From assembly GCA_964532065.1 (NCBI GenBank), contig CAZHHG010000097.1, positions 1-9,221 of the forward strand: 9,221 nucleotides of DNA, in the 5' to 3' direction. This DNA comes from DSXH01 sp964532065 (lineage in GTDB: Bacteria > Bacteroidota > Ignavibacteria > Ignavibacteriales > Melioribacteraceae). This document shows positions 6,172 through 9,221 of this stretch, piece by piece (positions within the stretch are counted from its first letter, which is position 1; every line of letters begins with the position of its first letter). The notes below the pieces were generated by a model. The model was not told the origin of the DNA and did no database searches. It was given only the letters and a program-made list of their open reading frames with translations. Position numbers and translations under genes: made by a program.

Positions 6172-7115
6172 AAAAAGTTGCTGTCGTTGCCTTCGGCGGT
6201 AATGCTCTTCTAAGAGGCAATGAAATCGGGACTATTGAACAGCAGGAAAAGCATACTCTCGATACTTGTGAAAAGATCATCGAATTGATTAGAAATGATT
6301 ATGAACTGGTTATTACACATGGCAACGGTCCCCAGGTCGGAAATATTCTTTTAAGAAATGAAGCCGGCTATAATCAATTTAAAATTCCTAAAATGCCGCT
6401 CGACATTTGTGTAGCCGATTCCCAGGGTGGAATCGGCTATATGATCGACAGGCAATTAAGAAATGCTCTTAATAAGACCGAGCTGAAGAAGAATGTTGTT
6501 GCTCTCATTACCGAAGTTCTTGTCGATATTAATGATCCCGCGTTTAATAATCCTACAAAACCGATTGGCCCTTATTACCTTAAAGAGGAAGCCGATCTTC
6601 TTGCTAAAGCGAATAACTGGATCTTTAAAGAAGACCCCAGGAAAAGGGGATGGCGTAAGGTAGTTGCTTCACCTAAACCAATTGATGTTATCAATTATCA
6701 GGTTGTTAAAGACCTGGTCGATAAAGGACATATTGTAATTGCTGCCGGCGGCGGAGGAATACCAGTTTACTTTCACCAGGATACAAAATACCTTGAAGCT
6801 ATAGAAGCAGTAATTGACAAGGATCTTGCCTCGGCCCTTCTGGCACGCCTGATAAATGCTGACCGGTTCTACATTATAACCGATGTTCCTAAGGTATTCA
6901 TAAACTTTAATAAACCGGATCAGAAAGCACTTGATCATATTACTGCAGATGAAGCTGAAAAATATTTAAAGCAGGGGGAATTTCCCGACGGAAGTATGGG
7001 CCCTAAAATTCTGGCTGCTATCGATTTTGTTAGAAACGGCGGGAAGGAAGCTATTATCACAAGTGAAGAAGAAATAGAAAAAGAAAACTGCGGTACCAGA
7101 ATTACACTTAATTAA
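6168..7115 (+). CDS. arcC: Carbamate kinase
   Basis: This cytoplasmic amino-acid-kinase-fold enzyme interconverts ATP plus carbamate with ADP plus carbamoyl phosphate. At 315 residues it is full length. Motifs include AFGGNALL at 8-15, ITHGNGPQVGN at 49-59, DSQGGIGYMI at 84-93, KPIGPYY at 131-137, DPRKRGWRKVVASPKP at 156-171, AAGGGGIPV at 192-200, the ATP-site segment AVIDKDLAS at 214-222, and GSMGPKILAA at 275-284. The start overlaps the preceding stop as ATGA, and AAAAGG six bases upstream serves as ribosome binding site. In fermenters this enzyme usually ends the arginine deiminase or agmatine/allantoin pathways and makes ATP. None of those partner genes is nearby; the next gene is a carbamoyltransferase. 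The context therefore suggests the carbamoyl-phosphate-forming direction, which is inference. Confidence 0.96.
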   Translation: MKKVAVVAFGGNALLRGNEIGTIEQQEKHTLDTCEKIIELIRNDYELVITHGNGPQVGNILLRNEAGYNQFKIPKMPLDICVADSQGGIGYMIDRQLRNALNKTELKKNVVALITEVLVDINDPAFNNPTKPIGPYYLKEEADLLAKANNWIFKEDPRKRGWRKVVASPKPIDVINYQVVKDLVDKGHIVIAAGGGGIPVYFHQDTKYLEAIEAVIDKDLASALLARLINADRFYIITDVPKVFINFNKPDQKALDHITADEAEKYLKQGEFPDGSMGPKILAAIDFVRNGGKEAIITSEEEIEKENCGTRITLN

Positions 7116-7129
7116 TTTTTGTAAGGGAT

Positions 7130-8953
7130 ATGAAAGAATACATCCTTGGAATTTCTGCATACTATCATGATTCGGCAGCAGCTCTACTTGAAAACGGGAA
7201 GATTATTGCCGCTGCCCAGGAAGAGAGGTTCACAAGGTTTAAACATGATTCCAATTTCCCGTCGAATGCAGTGAAATTCTGTCTTAACTATGCCGGCATT
7301 TCCGTTGATCAGTTATCTGCCGTTGCTTTCTATGATAAACCGATTGTAAAATTCAACCGCATACTCGAAACATATCTTCAATATCCGGGCAGAGGATTAA
7401 AGTCCTTTATCATGGCAATGCCGCTCTGGCTTAGAGAAAAACTCTGGATTCCCGACCATATCTCCAAGCAGCTGCAGTTTAAAGGTAAAATACTATTTCC
7501 GGAGCATCACGAATCTCATGCAGCCTCTGCTTTTTATCCGTCGCCGTTTGAAAGAGCTGCATTTCTGACTATCGACGGAGTGGGTGAGTGGGCTACATCC
7601 TCATGGGGTGTAGGAAACGGAAACCGGCTCGAAATTCTGTCCGAACTTCACTGGCCCCATTCGTTAGGTTTACTCTATTCCGCTTTTACCTACTTTACAG
7701 GTTTTAAGGTCAATTCAGGCGAATATAAAGTGATGGGTCTTGCACCATACGGTGAACCGGTCTATGTGAAAAAAATCTTTGATCATCTGGTCGATCTTAA
7801 AGAGGACGGTTCGTTTAAAATGAACATGGACTACTTTAACTACAATACCGGCCTAACAATGACCAATGAAAAGTTCGCCCGGCTTTTTGACGGACCTCCC
7901 AGAAAAGCAGAATCAAATCTTACTCAAAGGGAAATGAATCTGGCGAGATCCGTTCAGGATGTAACAGAAGAGATTATGATTCGAATGGCTAGGAATGTTA
8001 AAAAAGTTACAGGCGAGAAATATCTCTGTCTTGCCGGAGGCGTTGCCTTGAATTGTGTGGGTAACGGTAAATTATTACGCGAAGGAATTTTTGAAAATAT
8101 CTGGATCCAGCCCGCTGCGGGTGATGCGGGCGGTGCTTTAGGTGCAGCACTGATTGCTCACCATCATTTTAACAACAATCCTTCTCCTGTAAAAAAGGGT
8201 AGAGACCTTCAGAAAGGTTCCTACCTCGGAACAGTTTATTCTGATGAAGCAATTGAAAAATTTCTCAGGAAATTTAACCTCCCGTATCAAAAGGTATCTT
8301 ATAATGACTTGATTGAAAAAATCTCCGATGCGATAATTGAGGAGAAGGTAATTGGATGGTTTCAGGGCAGAATGGAATTCGGCCCAAGAGCTCTGGGTGC
8401 AAGATCGATTATCGGTGATGCGCGTTCGTCTGAGATGCAGAAAAAAATGAACCTGAAAATAAAATACAGGGAGAGTTTCCGTCCCTTCGCACCTTCTGTT
8501 CTTGCGGAAAAAGTGAACGAATGGTTTGAACTCGATACCGAAAGCCCTTATATGCTCCTCGTTGCCGATGTTAAAAAAGAGAAACAACGGATTATGACAA
8601 ATGAGGAAAAAAGTCTGTGGGGAATTGATAAATTAAACATTGTAAGATCGGAAATACCCGCGGTTACTCACGTCGATTATTCTGCAAGGATTCAAACCGT
8701 GCATAAGGAGGATAGTCCGGTTTATCATCGTCTTATAGAACGTTTCTTCGAGAAGACGGGCTGCCCTGTAATTGTAAATACTTCTTTCAATGTCCGCGGT
8801 GAGCCGATAGTTGAATCTCCGCTCGATGCTTATAAGTGCTTTATGCGGACTGAAATGGATCTTCTAACGCTTGGGAATTTTATACTTTATAAAAACGAAC
8901 AACCTCAATTTCACGACGATATCGACTGGAAGCAGAAGTATGAGCTGGATTAA
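7130..8953 (+). CDS. NodU/TobZ/CmcH-type O-carbamoyltransferase
   Basis: Enzymes of this family transfer a carbamoyl group from carbamoyl phosphate, via a carbamoyl-adenylate made with ATP, to a hydroxyl of a sugar or natural product (Nod factors, tobramycin, cephamycin, saxitoxin). The 607 residues cover both domains. The N-terminal ASKHA-fold domain has GISAYYHDSAAAL at 7-19, whose His13 fits the family's catalytic His. It continues with FPEHHESHAASAFYPS at 123-138, TIDGVGEW at 147-154, and the metal/nucleotide segments LAGGVALNC at 301-309 and PAAGDAGGALGAAL at 328-341. Expected metal ligands are His126 or His130, Asp149 and Asp332. The C-terminal YrdC-like domain has GRMEFGPRALGARSI at 413-427, FRPFAPSVL at 450-458 and VNTSFNVRGEPIVESP at 549-564. 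A short AAGGG lies two bases before the start; the family N-terminus supports this ATG. The acceptor is unknown. Fourteen bases separate it from arcC, and its end overlaps the next gene. Confidence 0.95.
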   Translation: MKEYILGISAYYHDSAAALLENGKIIAAAQEERFTRFKHDSNFPSNAVKFCLNYAGISVDQLSAVAFYDKPIVKFNRILETYLQYPGRGLKSFIMAMPLWLREKLWIPDHISKQLQFKGKILFPEHHESHAASAFYPSPFERAAFLTIDGVGEWATSSWGVGNGNRLEILSELHWPHSLGLLYSAFTYFTGFKVNSGEYKVMGLAPYGEPVYVKKIFDHLVDLKEDGSFKMNMDYFNYNTGLTMTNEKFARLFDGPPRKAESNLTQREMNLARSVQDVTEEIMIRMARNVKKVTGEKYLCLAGGVALNCVGNGKLLREGIFENIWIQPAAGDAGGALGAALIAHHHFNNNPSPVKKGRDLQKGSYLGTVYSDEAIEKFLRKFNLPYQKVSYNDLIEKISDAIIEEKVIGWFQGRMEFGPRALGARSIIGDARSSEMQKKMNLKIKYRESFRPFAPSVLAEKVNEWFELDTESPYMLLVADVKKEKQRIMTNEEKSLWGIDKLNIVRSEIPAVTHVDYSARIQTVHKEDSPVYHRLIERFFEKTGCPVIVNTSFNVRGEPIVESPLDAYKCFMRTEMDLLTLGNFILYKNEQPQFHDDIDWKQKYELD

Positions 8954-9221
8954 AGATGTAGTTCATGAATTGAAAAGTCTGGACTTCTCAGTTAAATCCC
9001 TCAGGAAGTTCGGGATTACAATCGGAATTGTATTTGTAATTATATCGGTGCTATTCTGGTATTCGGAATTAGTAAGGATTGTTTTCCTTTCTTCCGGATC
9101 GATCTTATTAATTTGCGGTATCATTTTACCTGCCCGGCTTAAAACAATTTATAAATTCTGGATGGGTCTTGCCTTTGCTCTCGGATGGATTGTATCCCGG
9201 ATGATATTAACAATTCTTTTT
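8940..9221 (+). CDS. SxtJ-like small membrane protein, 3' partial
   Basis: The frame starts at ATG 8940, overlaps the carbamoyltransferase end by 14 bases, and stays open to the window edge (94 residues visible). It begins MSWIKDVVHELKSLDF with a short amphipathic, charged stretch. Then come KSLRKFG at 19-25, a hydrophobic helix at about 26-41, a second at about 46-63 ending in LPARLK, and a third after YKFWMGLAFALG at about 71-94. The KxLRKFG entry, the Pro at the end of helix two and the following KxxYxxWM pattern fit the SxtJ family (about 130-140 residues), named after a gene beside the carbamoyltransferase sxtI in saxitoxin clusters. The family has no known biochemical role. Adjacent placement and overlap suggest it serves the carbamoyltransferase at the inner membrane. 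About 40 residues probably lie beyond the edge. Confidence 0.85.
   Translation, partial: MSWIKDVVHELKSLDFSVKSLRKFGITIGIVFVIISVLFWYSELVRIVFLSSGSILLICGIILPARLKTIYKFWMGLAFALGWIVSRMILTILF

Noticed and set aside
6168..7115. Reading arcC as part of an arginine deiminase (ADI) catabolic operon
   Set aside because: Neither arginine deiminase nor ornithine carbamoyltransferase is present; the neighbouring carbamoyltransferase is the unrelated NodU/TobZ type with ASKHA and YrdC-like domains.

Overview
The window is a low-GC (roughly 40% by eye) bacterial segment with every protein gene on the + strand. Protein style points to the Bacteroidota/Ignavibacteria side of the tree: AT-rich coding, AGGTGA-type ribosome binding sites, a secreted phosphoesterase with Gln after the signal peptide, and a carbamoyltransferase followed by an SxtJ-like protein. 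That placement is an impression, not a measured assignment.

Left block (1-2417): the 3' nine-tenths of a TRAP transporter large permease gene (dctM), followed 39 bases later by a secreted purple-acid-phosphatase-like metallophosphoesterase, probably in the same transcript. Middle (2418-3000): 583 bases without a protein gene. It holds AT-rich hairpins, a spaced inverted repeat, and a clear 5' half of a tRNA-Arg(ACG) gene on the - strand that stops in the anticodon arm and is bracketed by an 8-bp inverted repeat. A tentative promoter for the next genes lies near its right end.

Right block (3001-9221): five tightly packed genes that look like one operon. They are glmS (glucosamine-6-phosphate synthase), a COG2403-type P-loop GTPase related to cyclic 2,3-diphosphoglycerate synthetase, arcC (carbamate kinase), a NodU/TobZ/CmcH-type O-carbamoyltransferase, and an SxtJ-like small membrane protein cut by the window end. 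Spacings are 18 bases, a 4-base ATGA overlap, 14 bases and a 14-base overlap.

The most interesting reading is that this operon is a self-supplied carbamoylation system. Carbamate kinase could make carbamoyl phosphate, the carbamoyltransferase would move the carbamoyl group onto a hydroxyl acceptor, SxtJ would place the work at the membrane, and GlmS might supply an amino-sugar precursor. The family calls come from sequence motifs; the joint pathway and its product are inference. No arginine deiminase, ornithine carbamoyltransferase or carbamoyl phosphate synthetase gene is present in the window.
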